From NCBI RefSeq assembly GCF_001424945.1, contig NZ_LMCW01000012.1, positions 388,373 to 452,372 on the forward strand: 64,000 bases of DNA. The letters are read 5' to 3'. The position numbers and the translations under genes were made by a program. The DNA is from Rhizobium sp. Root1203 (lineage in GTDB: Bacteria > Pseudomonadota > Alphaproteobacteria > Rhizobiales > Rhizobiaceae). This document shows positions 9,995-17,049 of the stretch, piece after piece. A model generated the notes under the pieces. It was given only the letters and a program-made list of their open reading frames with translations, searched no databases and was not told the origin of the DNA. The stretch's first letter is position 1. Every line of letters starts with the position of its first letter.

Positions 9995-10028
9995 CAATGC
10001 CTCTGCCGTCGTAGTGACGGAGGCATTG
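9995..10028 (-). terminator. Hairpin terminator ending the leftward phage operon
   Basis: CAATGCCT (9995-10002) pairs with AGGCATTG (10021-10028), and CCGTC (10006-10010) pairs with GACGG (10016-10020). This gives a 13-bp stem with a 3-nt bulge and a 5-nt loop. It lies directly after the stop codon of the 10030 gene. There is no strong T run, so it may act as a transcript end-stabiliser or a weak intrinsic terminator. Confidence 0.65.
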
Positions 10029-10029
10029 T

Positions 10030-10269
10030 TCAGGTCGAAAAGATCGCGGCGAGCCGATCAAGGTCTGCCCGCCTCATGTCATCCGAAACGGGTTCGATGT
10101 TGTTGACCCGGAACCACTCCGCAGCCTCCCTGACACGGTCGCCGTGCGGTGCAGGATAGGCGCCCAACCTTGTTGCCCATTCGCGGACCGTTTCGCGTTC
10201 CATACGGCCCGCGCGGTACCGATCGTGAACTGTCGTCGCCGACGCAACCAGATCCGAAATGCTATTCAC
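10030..10269 (-). CDS. Hypothetical protein, leftmost phage gene
   Basis: This 79-residue soluble protein has no recognised family. GTG at 10269 (VNSISDLVASATTVHDRY) has AAGGA at a good distance. The longer frame to 10350 lacks such a site. The sequence is helical and charged, with RYRAGRMERETVREWATRLG in the middle. It is the last gene of the leftward left-end operon and is followed by a hairpin. Its position beside an AlpA-like gene suggests an accessory role at the phage end. Confidence 0.6.
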   Translation of the reverse strand: MNSISDLVASATTVHDRYRAGRMERETVREWATRLGAYPAPHGDRVREAAEWFRVNNIEPVSDDMRRADLDRLAAIFST

Positions 10270-10443
10270 GGGCGTTCCTTGGTTTGGTTGTGATAAAAGA
10301 CTCCGGCTGCGTAGCCGCTGTCGCCAATAGCATCGTTCTGGGCGCGCCAAAGGAAATACTTCGCCAACGATCTGAATTCTATAGAATGGTGGCGGAAGAG
10401 GTGTCCATCGATAGAGACACCCTATGTCCTTGAAATTGGCTCT

Positions 10444-10644
10444 CTAAATTTCGAGAGGTTGAGGATGGTGCCCACATAAATGCCCGCAATCTTCACCCCT
10501 AGAAATTTGGCCGTTTCTTGCTCCTTTCGGGCTTGAAACCTTCATGCTGACTAGCTCGAAGCTGCCATCACCCCGAATCCTCATGGCAACCTCGCAACTC
10601 ATGTCATCACTGCCGTAATCAATCCCGACGAATACCTCCGCCAT
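10444..10644 (-). CDS. Hypothetical phage protein
   Basis: This is a 66-residue protein beginning MAEVFVGIDYGSDDMSCEV. The opening strand pattern (VGIDYGSDD) recalls the first strand of RNase H-fold proteins, but the protein is too short for a full domain. The C-terminus is Cys/His-rich (GEDCGHLCGHH) and could bind metal. It overlaps the end of the alpA-like gene by one nucleotide, so the two are co-translated. Confidence 0.6.
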   Translation of the reverse strand: MAEVFVGIDYGSDDMSCEVAMRIRGDGSFELVSMKVSSPKGARNGQISRGEDCGHLCGHHPQPLEI

Positions 10645-10868
10645 TACGACGCCTTTTTGACGGCAACGGCTTCGGGCCGGTTATCCTGCCAAGCTCTAAT
10701 CTCCGATGCTCTCCACCGGACACAGTTCGCGCCGAGCTGCCTCGGCCGTGGGAAGGTGCCGGCATCGATCCAGCGATAAATCGTACTGCTTTGGACCTTC
10801 ACTATATCGACGACTTCTTTCAGCTTTAGAAATGGGTCGATCGACTGGATATTACTCTGCTCTTGCAT
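10644..10868 (-). CDS. AlpA-family phage transcriptional regulator
   Basis: This 74-residue winged-helix DNA-binding protein resembles the AlpA/MerR-like excisionase group. The pattern FLKLKEVVDIVKVQSSTIYRWIDAGTFPRP, then VRWRASEIRAW, is the standard AlpA signature. Such proteins activate or repress phage genes, and some act as excision factors. ATG at 10868 has GGAGG upstream. It lies near the left prophage end, where an excision factor would be expected. The partner integrase is not in the window. Confidence 0.87.
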   Translation of the reverse strand: MQEQSNIQSIDPFLKLKEVVDIVKVQSSTIYRWIDAGTFPRPRQLGANCVRWRASEIRAWQDNRPEAVAVKKAS

Positions 10869-10946
10869 GCGGACCTCCGGCGTCGCGCCCGATGGCGCTG
10901 GCACTGAATACGTGGGGGAATTGGCGACAATGGTCGCCCCGTGGTC

Positions 10947-10960
10947 TGTCCGCGCGGACA
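10947..10960. promoter_or_regulatory. 14-bp perfect palindrome upstream of alpA-like gene
   Basis: TGTCCGCGCGGACA is a perfect palindrome about 80 bp upstream of the AlpA-like start, in the 136-bp gap between that gene and the lysis cassette. It could be an operator for AlpA or another phage regulator. No second copy was noticed, and binding is an inference. Confidence 0.4.
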
Positions 10961-11004
10961 ATATGCGACAGCATGAGAAGATATGCAAGCGCCTGAGACG
11001 GCGG

Positions 11005-11115
11005 TCAGTGCATTGCCGTGACTATCCACACCAGGCAGATGAGGAAGGCGACAGCAATCACCCTCCCCTGTGGTTTCGCGGCTTCCGTGAAGTGCCTTGC
11101 CTTAAGCTTCGTCAT
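11005..11115 (-). CDS. 36-residue single-span membrane peptide of the lysis cassette
   Basis: The frame starts at ATG 11115 and encodes MTKLKARHFTEAAKPQGR, then a single hydrophobic helix VIAVAFLICLVWIVTAM, and stops at 11005. It overlaps the 3' end of the holin-like gene by 14 nt, so it is likely translationally coupled. A charged N-terminus followed by one transmembrane segment would suit an antiholin or accessory holin. It has no recognised homologue and is shorter than usual annotation cut-offs. Confidence 0.55.
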   Translation of the reverse strand: MTKLKARHFTEAAKPQGRVIAVAFLICLVWIVTAMH

Positions 11116-11455
11116 CGCGGCGCCTCCTTCTACGCGCAGCCGGTTGGCTGAGCTCGGCGCTCCGCAGGCGGAATGCCTTCAGGACTATCTCGATGATGAT
11201 AACACCCGCGAGCCCCATGATGAAACCGCCGACGCTGGCTGCTTGTTCCCCGGCGACCTCAAGGTGTCCGAGCGACCACTGGAACAAGGGGACGCCCAGT
11301 GGCGCCATGAAATAGGCGGCAACGGCGCCGACAAAGAGGCGCCGGATGCCCGATCCGATTCCATTCCACTCCATCACGACGGAGACGGCGGAGCCCGCGA
11401 TCCCCGCCACTGCGATTTCACCTTTGCCGCTGCTGAGCCAGTCGAGGATATTCAC
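11102..11455 (-). CDS. Putative holin
   Basis: This 117-residue protein has two or three hydrophobic segments (GEIAVAGIAGSAVSVVMEW, LFVGAVAAYFMAPLGVPLF, VGGFIMGLAGVIIIEIVL) and a highly basic C-terminal tail (ARRRRRRDD), a typical holin layout. GTG at 11455 overlaps the stop of the preceding spanin gene in the sequence GTGA, which decides the start. It is the fourth gene of the endolysin-spanin-spanin-holin cluster and would form membrane lesions that trigger lysis. The call rests on context and topology. Confidence 0.75.
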   Translation of the reverse strand: MNILDWLSSGKGEIAVAGIAGSAVSVVMEWNGIGSGIRRLFVGAVAAYFMAPLGVPLFQWSLGHLEVAGEQAASVGGFIMGLAGVIIIEIVLKAFRLRSAELSQPAARRRRRRDDEA

Positions 11456-11748
11456 TTTGGCAGCCCCCCTGTGGCGCGCCGAAATTGCTTGTAGGTATCT
11501 ATCGAGATCGAGCAAGAGAGCAGCTCGTCGTAGATGGACCGTGTGAACTGGGCGAGCTCTCTATCGGACGCGCCCTTGGCCGGCACCGGTGGGATGGCCG
11601 GGCTTGGGAGCTGCTGGTCCGGATTGTCCTGGGATTTGTATTCGATCGCCGGGCGTGACACCGAGACCTGCTCCTTGGAGGAGACGCAGCCCGTCAAACA
11701 GAGCGTCGAAAGGACCACTATTGCCGCAAGCGGTACCATCGGTGGCAT
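11452..11748 (-). CDS. Outer-membrane spanin lipoprotein (Rz1-like)
   Basis: This 98-residue lipoprotein has a signal peptide and lipobox (LAAIVVLSTLCLTGCVSS) followed by a Pro-rich linker (QQLPSPAIPPVPAKG). That is the hallmark of o-spanins, which join the inner-membrane spanin to fuse the envelope membranes at the end of lysis. Its first 188 nt overlap the 3' part of the Rz-like gene in a different frame, as in lambda Rz/Rz1. ATG at 11748 has AAGGA upstream. Confidence 0.85.
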   Translation of the reverse strand: MPPMVPLAAIVVLSTLCLTGCVSSKEQVSVSRPAIEYKSQDNPDQQLPSPAIPPVPAKGASDRELAQFTRSIYDELLSCSISIDTYKQFRRATGGLPK

Positions 11749-12034
11749 CGTCTATATCCTTCTTGATGCTGGCCATTCGAACTGCGACGTCTTTCTCGGC
11801 TTGAGCCTTCGCCAGTTCGGATTTCAGGAGGGCGTCCTTCTCGGCCACGATCCGGTCATGGTTCGCAGTGGAGACTTCTAGATTTGCATTCGCCTGATCG
11901 AGCTTTTGCTGAACCATTGCCTTTTCAGCGGTCAGCGTATCGATCGTCTGTCCTCGGCTATGGGAGAGCAGTGCCAGCCCACCCAACGAGAGCAACAGCA
12001 CTGCGCAGACGACAATGAGCGCCTTTTCGATCAT
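11561..12034 (-). CDS. Inner-membrane spanin (Rz-like)
   Basis: This 157-residue type II membrane protein has an N-terminal anchor (ALIVVCAVLLLSLGGLALL) and then a long coiled coil (about residues 30-95, TLTAEKAMVQQKLDQANANL onward). The layout is that of i-spanins, which span the periplasm to contact the o-spanin. The last third overlaps the lipoprotein gene in another frame and is low in structure. It starts within the stop of the endolysin gene (4-nt overlap). Confidence 0.83.
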   Translation of the reverse strand: MIEKALIVVCAVLLLSLGGLALLSHSRGQTIDTLTAEKAMVQQKLDQANANLEVSTANHDRIVAEKDALLKSELAKAQAEKDVAVRMASIKKDIDDATDGTACGNSGPFDALFDGLRLLQGAGLGVTPGDRIQIPGQSGPAAPKPGHPTGAGQGRVR

Positions 12035-12654
12035 GCCGCGTTCTTCAGCGCTGCGTAGAAGGTCTTGGCGATGCCGGCGACTTTTTCAGCGCTCTCCACG
12101 CCATTGATGATCCGGCGGCCGTTAACCCAATCGTTCTTGGTGCCATTGAAGAAGTCGCCAAGCTTCGCCCCAGTGAAGAGCCCCTGGATCATTCCCAAAA
12201 ACATGATGTCGATCGCGACCGGCAAATCCATTGCTCTATCGGGATCGGCAACGAGGTCGACACCGGTTGCCTTGGAGAGCTTCTGGTAGTTGGCTTTGTG
12301 AGTGAGCTGGGGGAAGCCGCGGCCGAGCCACGATTTCCCGTCGGCATCCTTGCGCCAATATGGGGCTTTTACCCAGGGCAGTTCCCGGTTGGCGTATGCC
12401 CGGTCGAGAATGCGGATTGCTTCGTCATCCGTTGAGGCTTTCGTCTCACGAACAGGCTGCATGGTCTGAGCCGTTTCCCAATAAGCGGTAGCAAGGATAT
12501 AGGCGAGCCAGCGAGGATCGAGGGGAGCTTTGTCATTTTCCGACAGGATGGCGTTGATGCCATTCACCTGCGACTGGGCCATCCCCTTTGAAAACAAGAC
12601 GGGCCGGATTTGGTCGAAGAATATGCTGGGATTTTTCAGCGCAATTGAGGCCAT
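12031..12654 (-). CDS. Endolysin, GH19/chitinase-like
   Basis: This 207-residue protein resembles phage endolysins with a glycoside hydrolase 19 (chitinase/lysozyme-like) fold. Supporting stretches are LAYILATAYWETAQTMQPVRE with the candidate catalytic Glu, YANRELPWVKAPYWRKDADG, and WLGRGFPQLTHKANYQKLS, the family's GRG-QxTxxxNY motif. It would cut peptidoglycan after release by the holin. No signal peptide is seen. It is the first gene of the leftward lysis operon driven from the divergent promoter region at 12.7 kb. Confidence 0.88.
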   Translation of the reverse strand: MASIALKNPSIFFDQIRPVLFSKGMAQSQVNGINAILSENDKAPLDPRWLAYILATAYWETAQTMQPVRETKASTDDEAIRILDRAYANRELPWVKAPYWRKDADGKSWLGRGFPQLTHKANYQKLSKATGVDLVADPDRAMDLPVAIDIMFLGMIQGLFTGAKLGDFFNGTKNDWVNGRRIINGVESAEKVAGIAKTFYAALKNAA

Positions 12655-12678
12655 TGAAGCAGCTCCGATGAAGAAGCC

Positions 12679-12773
12679 GCACGTCTTGCGCAGTCATCGG
12701 TTCAATATCATGTGGTGCTTATTGCAACAACACACCATTTCCAGTATTTAGAGCGTGACTGCGCAAGACGTGC
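12679..12773. promoter_or_regulatory. Divergent late promoters with identical 18-nt leaders
   Basis: An 18-bp perfect inverted repeat (12679-12696 and 12756-12773) flanks 59 bp. Rightward: -35 TTGCAA 12722-12727, 17-bp spacer, -10 TATTTA 12745-12750. Leftward: -35 TTGTTG 12730-12725, 17-bp spacer, -10 TATTGA 12707-12702. In both directions five bases separate the -10 box from the repeat. Both transcripts would therefore begin at or near TGACTGCGCAAGACGTGC. The leftward unit is lysis and the rightward unit is capsid and tail. The repeat could be an operator, an RNA leader signal, or both. Confidence 0.7.
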
Positions 12774-12803
12774 TGATTGTCCTCACTCAGGAGATTGGCA
12801 CTC

Positions 12804-13901
12804 ATGGCCCCAGTAACAGTCGGCTTTGGCGATCCCAAGGCTCAGAAAAAGTGGTCCGGTAACCTCTTCATCGCGACCTTCCAGAAGAGCTATTGGGACC
12901 GCAAATTCATCGGCGAAAGCGACGAATACGCTATCCAGCGTCTCACCGATCTTGAATCGGATGCAGGCGACACCATCACGTTCGACCTCTCCGTGCAGCT
13001 GCGCGGCAAGCCCACCTACGGCGACCAGCGCCTTCAGGGCAAGGAAGAAAACCTCCGCTTCTTCTCCGACCAGATCCTGATCGACCAGATGCGTCACGGC
13101 GTATCTGCTGGCGGGAAGATGAGCCGCAAGCGCACGGTTCACAATATCCGCAAGATCGGCAAAGACCGTCTTTCGGATTATTGGTCGAAGTTCATCGACC
13201 AGATGATCTTCATCTACCTGGCCGGCGCACGCGGCGTGAACGAAAACTTCATCGAAAGCACCGATTGGACTGGTCACGCCACGAACCCGATCGAAGCGCC
13301 CGATACCGACCACGTGCTGTTCGGTGGCGACGCAACCAGCAAGGCCTCGATCGACGCGACGGACAAGATGTCTCGCGGCTTGATCGAGAAGGCGGCAACG
13401 AAGGCCAGCATGATGGCGGCCGTTTCTCCCGAAAACGCGCAGATGATGCCGCTTATGATCAACGGCGAATCCCACTACGTCACGGTCATGAGTAAATTCC
13501 AGTCTTATGACCTGCGCACCAACGACACTGGTGGCTGGCTGGAGATCCAGAAGGCCGCGGCGACCGCGGAAGGTCGGAATAACCCGATCTTCAAGGGCGG
13601 CCTCGGGATGATCAACAACGTCGTGCTTCACGAGCATGAAGACGTCATCCGTTTCTCCGACTACGGCGCCGGCGCGAATGTGGCGGCTGCCCGCGCGCTC
13701 TTCATGGGCCGACAGGCTGGCGTGGTCGCCTTCGGCTCCACCGGCGGCTTCCGCTTCTCGTGGACCGAAGAAATGCAGGATCACGGCAACGAGCCGGTAA
13801 TCTCTGCAGGCGTGATCGCAGGCGTCAAGAAGACGCGTTTCAACGGCAAGGACTTCGGCCTCCTGGGGCTCGATACCGCTGCCAAGGATCCGAACTCCTA
13901 A
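12804..13901 (+). CDS. Major capsid protein, N4-gp56 family
   Basis: This 365-residue protein has the features of the N4 gp56-type HK97-fold capsid family. These are an N-terminal QKKWSGNLFIATFQKSYWDR region, DLSVQLRGKPTYGDQRLQGKEE, the helical SDYWSKFIDQMIFIYLAGARG, and a C-terminal domain ending near FGLLGLDTAAKD. ATG at 12804 has GGAG at a good distance. It is the first gene of the rightward structural operon. The scaffold, portal and terminase genes lie more than 30 kb away on the other strand, an unusual separation. Confidence 0.9.
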   Translation: MAPVTVGFGDPKAQKKWSGNLFIATFQKSYWDRKFIGESDEYAIQRLTDLESDAGDTITFDLSVQLRGKPTYGDQRLQGKEENLRFFSDQILIDQMRHGVSAGGKMSRKRTVHNIRKIGKDRLSDYWSKFIDQMIFIYLAGARGVNENFIESTDWTGHATNPIEAPDTDHVLFGGDATSKASIDATDKMSRGLIEKAATKASMMAAVSPENAQMMPLMINGESHYVTVMSKFQSYDLRTNDTGGWLEIQKAAATAEGRNNPIFKGGLGMINNVVLHEHEDVIRFSDYGAGANVAAARALFMGRQAGVVAFGSTGGFRFSWTEEMQDHGNEPVISAGVIAGVKKTRFNGKDFGLLGLDTAAKDPNS

Positions 13902-13910
13902 GCATCAATG

Positions 13911-13930
13911 GCGCGGCTCTCGGGCCGCGC
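13911..13930 (+). terminator. Intercistronic hairpin after the capsid gene
   Basis: GCGCGGC (13911-13917) pairs with GCCGCGC (13924-13930) around a 6-nt loop, a few bases after the capsid stop codon. There is no T run, so it more likely stabilises the abundant capsid message or sets a processing point than ends transcription. Confidence 0.5.
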
Positions 13931-13984
13931 TCACCGCCTTTCACCTTACGCTCACCGGCTACCGGCGTTTTCAGGAGATTTCCA

Positions 13985-14437
13985 ATGGGGCTCATTCAGA
14001 GCAAATACGCAAAGGGCATAATCGTCCCTCCGTTCCCGGCTTTCGCCGGAGCGATCGTGGCGCACCGCTTCTTTCACGACTTCGCGGCTGCACCGGCCTT
14101 GAACGACATCCTCGAGCTGGCCGTCATCCCGGCTGGTGCGCGTGTCGTCGACATGATCCTTGACTCGGATGATCTCGACAGCGGCACGGCTCTCGTGTTC
14201 GACCTCGGCATCATGTCGGGGAAGTGGCAGGAGAACAACGGCGCGCGAACGGTCGGCGCGGAGTTCCTCTCTGGCTCAACTATCGGTCAGACCGGCACCA
14301 CAGCGCGCCCGACACTCAAGACGGCGTTCCGCACGGTCCGAACTGGGGCTGACCGCTCGATCGGGCTAAAAATCGCCACGGCAGCCGGCACGTTCGCCGC
14401 TGGCCAAGTCGGGCTTACGCTCCTGATCGAAGGCTAA
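13985..14437 (+). CDS. Hypothetical virion protein following capsid (decoration-like)
   Basis: This 150-residue protein lies between the capsid and adaptor genes. It is rich in short strands and small residues (ILELAVIPAGARVVDMILDS, VFDLGIMSGKW, GRTGTTARPTLKTA-like stretches), compatible with a beta-rich head decoration protein. Comparable phages often encode a protein of this size directly after an N4-gp56-type capsid protein. The function is inferred from position only. The start ATG at 13985 follows an AGGAG-type site. Confidence 0.65.
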   Translation: MGLIQSKYAKGIIVPPFPAFAGAIVAHRFFHDFAAAPALNDILELAVIPAGARVVDMILDSDDLDSGTALVFDLGIMSGKWQENNGARTVGAEFLSGSTIGQTGTTARPTLKTAFRTVRTGADRSIGLKIATAAGTFAAGQVGLTLLIEG

Positions 14438-14462
14438 GCGGCCGCCGCTTTCATGCATTGAG

Positions 14463-14493
14463 AGGGGGCCTCGTTTCGCGAGCCCCCTATTTT
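14463..14493 (+). terminator. Intrinsic terminator or attenuator in the structural operon
   Basis: AGGGGGC (14463-14469) pairs with GCCCCCT (14482-14488). The inner TCG and CGA can extend the stem with a bulge. The stem is followed by ATTTTC. It lies between the gene ending at 14437 and the ATG at 14509. It would lower expression of the minor virion proteins relative to capsid. Confidence 0.7.
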
Positions 14494-14508
14494 CTTTCAG
14501 GGGACACC

Positions 14509-14805
14509 ATGACGTTAATCCAATGCAAGCTCGGTCCTGTTCAGCCCGTCGTCGGCGACCATCAGTATCAGTTCACGGCCGACGGACACGGTCGCTACGT
14601 TGCAGAGGTTCATAACCTCATTCATCAGCGGGTTTTCCTGTCGGTCGAGCACTACATCGTCGCTCCCGAGGTTGCGGAAGAGCCGCCCCCTGTCGAGGAC
14701 GATGGGGACGTCACGGACCTTCCGCCCATCCTGACAGCCCCTCGCTTAGCCGCGAACACGGATTCTGGCCAGCAGGTGCGCCGTCGCGGCAAGCGCAGGA
14801 GCTAG
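14509..14805 (+). CDS. Hypothetical small virion-operon protein
   Basis: This 98-residue protein starts MTLIQCKLGPVQPVVGDHQYQF and has an acidic, proline-rich middle (EVAEEPPPVEDDGD) and a basic C-terminus (RRRGKRRS). No family was recognised. ATG at 14509 with GGGGA upstream was preferred over a longer frame. The position between capsid and adaptor genes is where podoviruses often keep a small connector or decoration protein. Confidence 0.6.
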   Translation: MTLIQCKLGPVQPVVGDHQYQFTADGHGRYVAEVHNLIHQRVFLSVEHYIVAPEVAEEPPPVEDDGDVTDLPPILTAPRLAANTDSGQQVRRRGKRRS

Positions 14806-14808
14806 TTC

Positions 14809-15495
14809 ATGGACGCCAGCTCAATCATGCTGAGTGCTTCGACGCTGCTTCTCGACGATGAGCATGTTCGCTGGCCCCTGTCCGAGCTCGCAGGTTGGTT
14901 GGATGAGGGGGTGCGGGCGATTGTGACCGTCAAACCTTCAGCTTCCAGCGTGACGATGGAATTGTCGCTCGTGAGGGGCACAAAGCAAAAGCTCCCCGAG
15001 GACGACACGAGCATCCTTCAATTGCTCGATGTGCTGCGAAACATTGAGGGTGTCAACGGCGCCGGCGGTCGGGCTATCCGATCAGCGTCCCGGGCCGAAC
15101 TCGATTCCAACCAGCCACGGTGGCACGATCCATCGTACGTCCAGTTCCGAAAGGAAGTTCGTCAGTTCGTGTTCGACGAGGGCCTGCCGCGCGAGTTCTT
15201 CGTTTATCCGGGGAACGACGGGACCGGGAAGATTGACGCCGCGGTTGCCAAGCTCCCTACCACGATCGTCAGCAGACACAGCGGATCGGTAGACGACATT
15301 TCGACTTGGGCAATCGGCGTTGGCATCGCTGACCAGTATCAGCCGGCTCTGCTCGACTACGTGATGTATCGGGCCTTCAGCAAGGAAGATCCAGCAGCGG
15401 CGCCCCAACGTGCCGTTACGCACTATCAGGCGTTCGCGACCGCGATCGGATTGCGGTCTCAAGTCGAGAGCGCAACCAGCCCTGGGAGGAAGTAA
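14809..15495 (+). CDS. Phage adaptor protein (DUF6682-like)
   Basis: This 228-residue protein is likely part of the head-to-tail connector. Its N-terminal half (WPLSELAGWLDEGVRAIVTVKP, with a later LLDVLRN helix) and its final region (LDYVMYRAFSKED..A..A..HY..F..AIG) match the pattern of adaptor proteins that sit under the portal of podoviruses. In these, a C-terminal stretch of the form LLxYxxxRAxxxD is conserved. The last nucleotide of its stop is shared with the next gene start (TAATG). Confidence 0.7.
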   Translation: MDASSIMLSASTLLLDDEHVRWPLSELAGWLDEGVRAIVTVKPSASSVTMELSLVRGTKQKLPEDDTSILQLLDVLRNIEGVNGAGGRAIRSASRAELDSNQPRWHDPSYVQFRKEVRQFVFDEGLPREFFVYPGNDGTGKIDAAVAKLPTTIVSRHSGSVDDISTWAIGVGIADQYQPALLDYVMYRAFSKEDPAAAPQRAVTHYQAFATAIGLRSQVESATSPGRK

Positions 15496-16121
15496 TGGTC
15501 AAGATGATCGACATCGACGACTTCCTGCCCGAAGCGTTGCGACACTCCCCGAATACCAGCGACTTGGTGGCGCAGCGCCATATTCTTGCGGCGGCACGCG
15601 AGCTTTGTGCTCGCCTACGGGTTTGGCGCGAAACTGATACCTTCGAGGTCACCGCACCCGACATGCAGGGCGTCTGCACCTATCGCGACGCCGCAATTGA
15701 GAAGATCGAGGCCGCCTTCCTAAACGGCGTACCACTGGAACCGAAAACGGTGGCGTGGCTCGACGAAAACGAGCCTACGTGGTCCATCGCCGACGAAGCG
15801 ACGGGCAACGCGCGATACGTGACGCAGTTGGAGCCAAACACTGTCACGGTGGTACCGCGCATCGCAGGAACCATGAAGATACGGCTGATCCTGAAGCCCG
15901 CCCGCGACGCATTTTCGCTGCCCGAGTTTCTGCTTGAGGACTACTCCGACGAGATCAGCCGCGGCGCTGCCGCTCGTATCCTTACCGACGCTAACTCTAC
16001 CAATCCTCAACTCGGCTTGGACCATCGCGCATGGTTCACGGATCGTCTCGACTACCTCGCAATCAAGGTAGCCAAGGGACAACAGAGCGCGCCGCTTCGA
16101 ACCAAGGGATCCAGTTTCTGA
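15495..16121 (+). CDS. Phage head-tail connector/adaptor protein
   Basis: This 208-residue protein resembles a second adaptor subunit. It opens with DDFLPEALRHSPNTSDLVAQRHILAAARELCARLRVWRET, continues with a beta-rich middle and ends with LEDYSDEISRGAAARILTD, the helix that in this group precedes the short C-terminal tail. It is coupled to both neighbours by one-nucleotide overlaps (TAATG before, TGATG after). It would act with the upstream adaptor beneath the portal. Confidence 0.68.
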   Translation: MVKMIDIDDFLPEALRHSPNTSDLVAQRHILAAARELCARLRVWRETDTFEVTAPDMQGVCTYRDAAIEKIEAAFLNGVPLEPKTVAWLDENEPTWSIADEATGNARYVTQLEPNTVTVVPRIAGTMKIRLILKPARDAFSLPEFLLEDYSDEISRGAAARILTDANSTNPQLGLDHRAWFTDRLDYLAIKVAKGQQSAPLRTKGSSF

Positions 16122-16537
16122 TGTCTGCGAGCACATACGCTGCCCACGCCATTCTCAATCTCTTCCTTCGGGGTGTTGCCGTAACACCGCCGACGAGAGT
16201 GTACGTCTCCTTTCATACCGCGGATCCCGGCAACGCCGGCGCAAACGAGGTGACCACTGGCGCCTGGCCGTCGTACGTGCGCCTCGATGCCGCCCAGGGC
16301 GCCGCGATCGCGACAGGTTTCAGCGCGGCTGCAGCCAAAGCCTCCGCAAACCTCAAGGAACTCCTATGGGCGGCCAACGACGGGGCTGCACCGGTGACCG
16401 TCACCCATTTTGGTATTTGGGACGCCGCCACCGGGGGCAACCTCCTGTTTCACGATGCCCTCACCGCTTCGAAGACCTTTCAGCCGTCCGACGAAGGCGT
16501 TCTGCATGCCTCCGCCCTCAACGTCACGGTGGACTGA
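16121..16537 (+). CDS. Phage tail fibre-associated protein (Gp80-like)
   Basis: This 138-residue beta-rich protein begins MSASTYAAHAILNLFLRG. The pattern RVYVSFHTADPGNAGANEV is followed by a middle strand region and VTHFGIWDAATGGNLLFH. It is typical of short phage proteins annotated as tail fibre or fibre-adaptor proteins. The start is fixed by the TGATG overlap with the previous gene. It probably takes part in attaching the fibre encoded downstream. Confidence 0.72.
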   Translation: MSASTYAAHAILNLFLRGVAVTPPTRVYVSFHTADPGNAGANEVTTGAWPSYVRLDAAQGAAIATGFSAAAAKASANLKELLWAANDGAAPVTVTHFGIWDAATGGNLLFHDALTASKTFQPSDEGVLHASALNVTVD

Positions 16538-17049
16538 TGTTTTCAAGAGGCTCGATCAACGGCAACCTGATCAACGGAATTGCGATCAACGACGGCAACT
16601 TCGTGATGGAGGTTGACGCCGTCAGTTCTGTAGCGGTCGCCGCGGAAGCCGTAGTCACTCCTCGTAGGGGAATACTCGGCACCGTCTCCACGCACATAAC
16701 GTCTGGTTTCGGTCTTCTTCGGAGAGCCGTGCTGACGGCTCATGTCGCGTCGACAGCGGTTGGATCGTGCGCACTGGTGCGGCGACCGGTCTTTTTGGGG
16801 CAAGTCCGGCTCTTTTCACCTTCGTCGCTGCAGCTCACGCGCCGAGTTTCGCATCAGCTCTCGGCCACGATCATTTTTCGAAGCATGACGACACCGGCGT
16901 GGCGATCGCTTCGGCCGACCCGATACGCCAGAACTACTCTGGTATCTGAGCGGCGGAGTTTCCATCAGTCTCGCGATGAGCGCTCTGCACTTGTGGGTAA
17001 AGAACGGCGCTTTGTATCCGTGCCCCGCGATCGGGAGACAGTTCGATGA
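16537..17049 (+). CDS. Hypothetical virion protein with Arg/Ser-rich C-terminal half
   Basis: This 170-residue frame starts in a TGATG overlap. The first half (INGNLINGIAINDGNFVMEV, then alternating Val/Ala/Ser strands) reads like a beta-repeat fibre protein. The second half is rich in Arg and Ser. Over 16878-17050 another frame reads more like normal protein (PELLWYLSGGVSISLAMS onward). This could be a frameshifted gene, a programmed shift, or chance. It ends 4 nt into the next gene. Confidence 0.55.
   Translation: MFSRGSINGNLINGIAINDGNFVMEVDAVSSVAVAAEAVVTPRRGILGTVSTHITSGFGLLRRAVLTAHVASTAVGSCALVRRPVFLGQVRLFSPSSLQLTRRVSHQLSATIIFRSMTTPAWRSLRPTRYARTTLVSERRSFHQSRDERSALVGKERRFVSVPRDRETVR

Noticed and set aside
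11018..11494. Plus-strand frame of 158 codons over the lysis genes
   Set aside because: It is antisense to the holin and spanin genes, which form a coherent overlapping lysis cassette. The translated sequence has no domain pattern.
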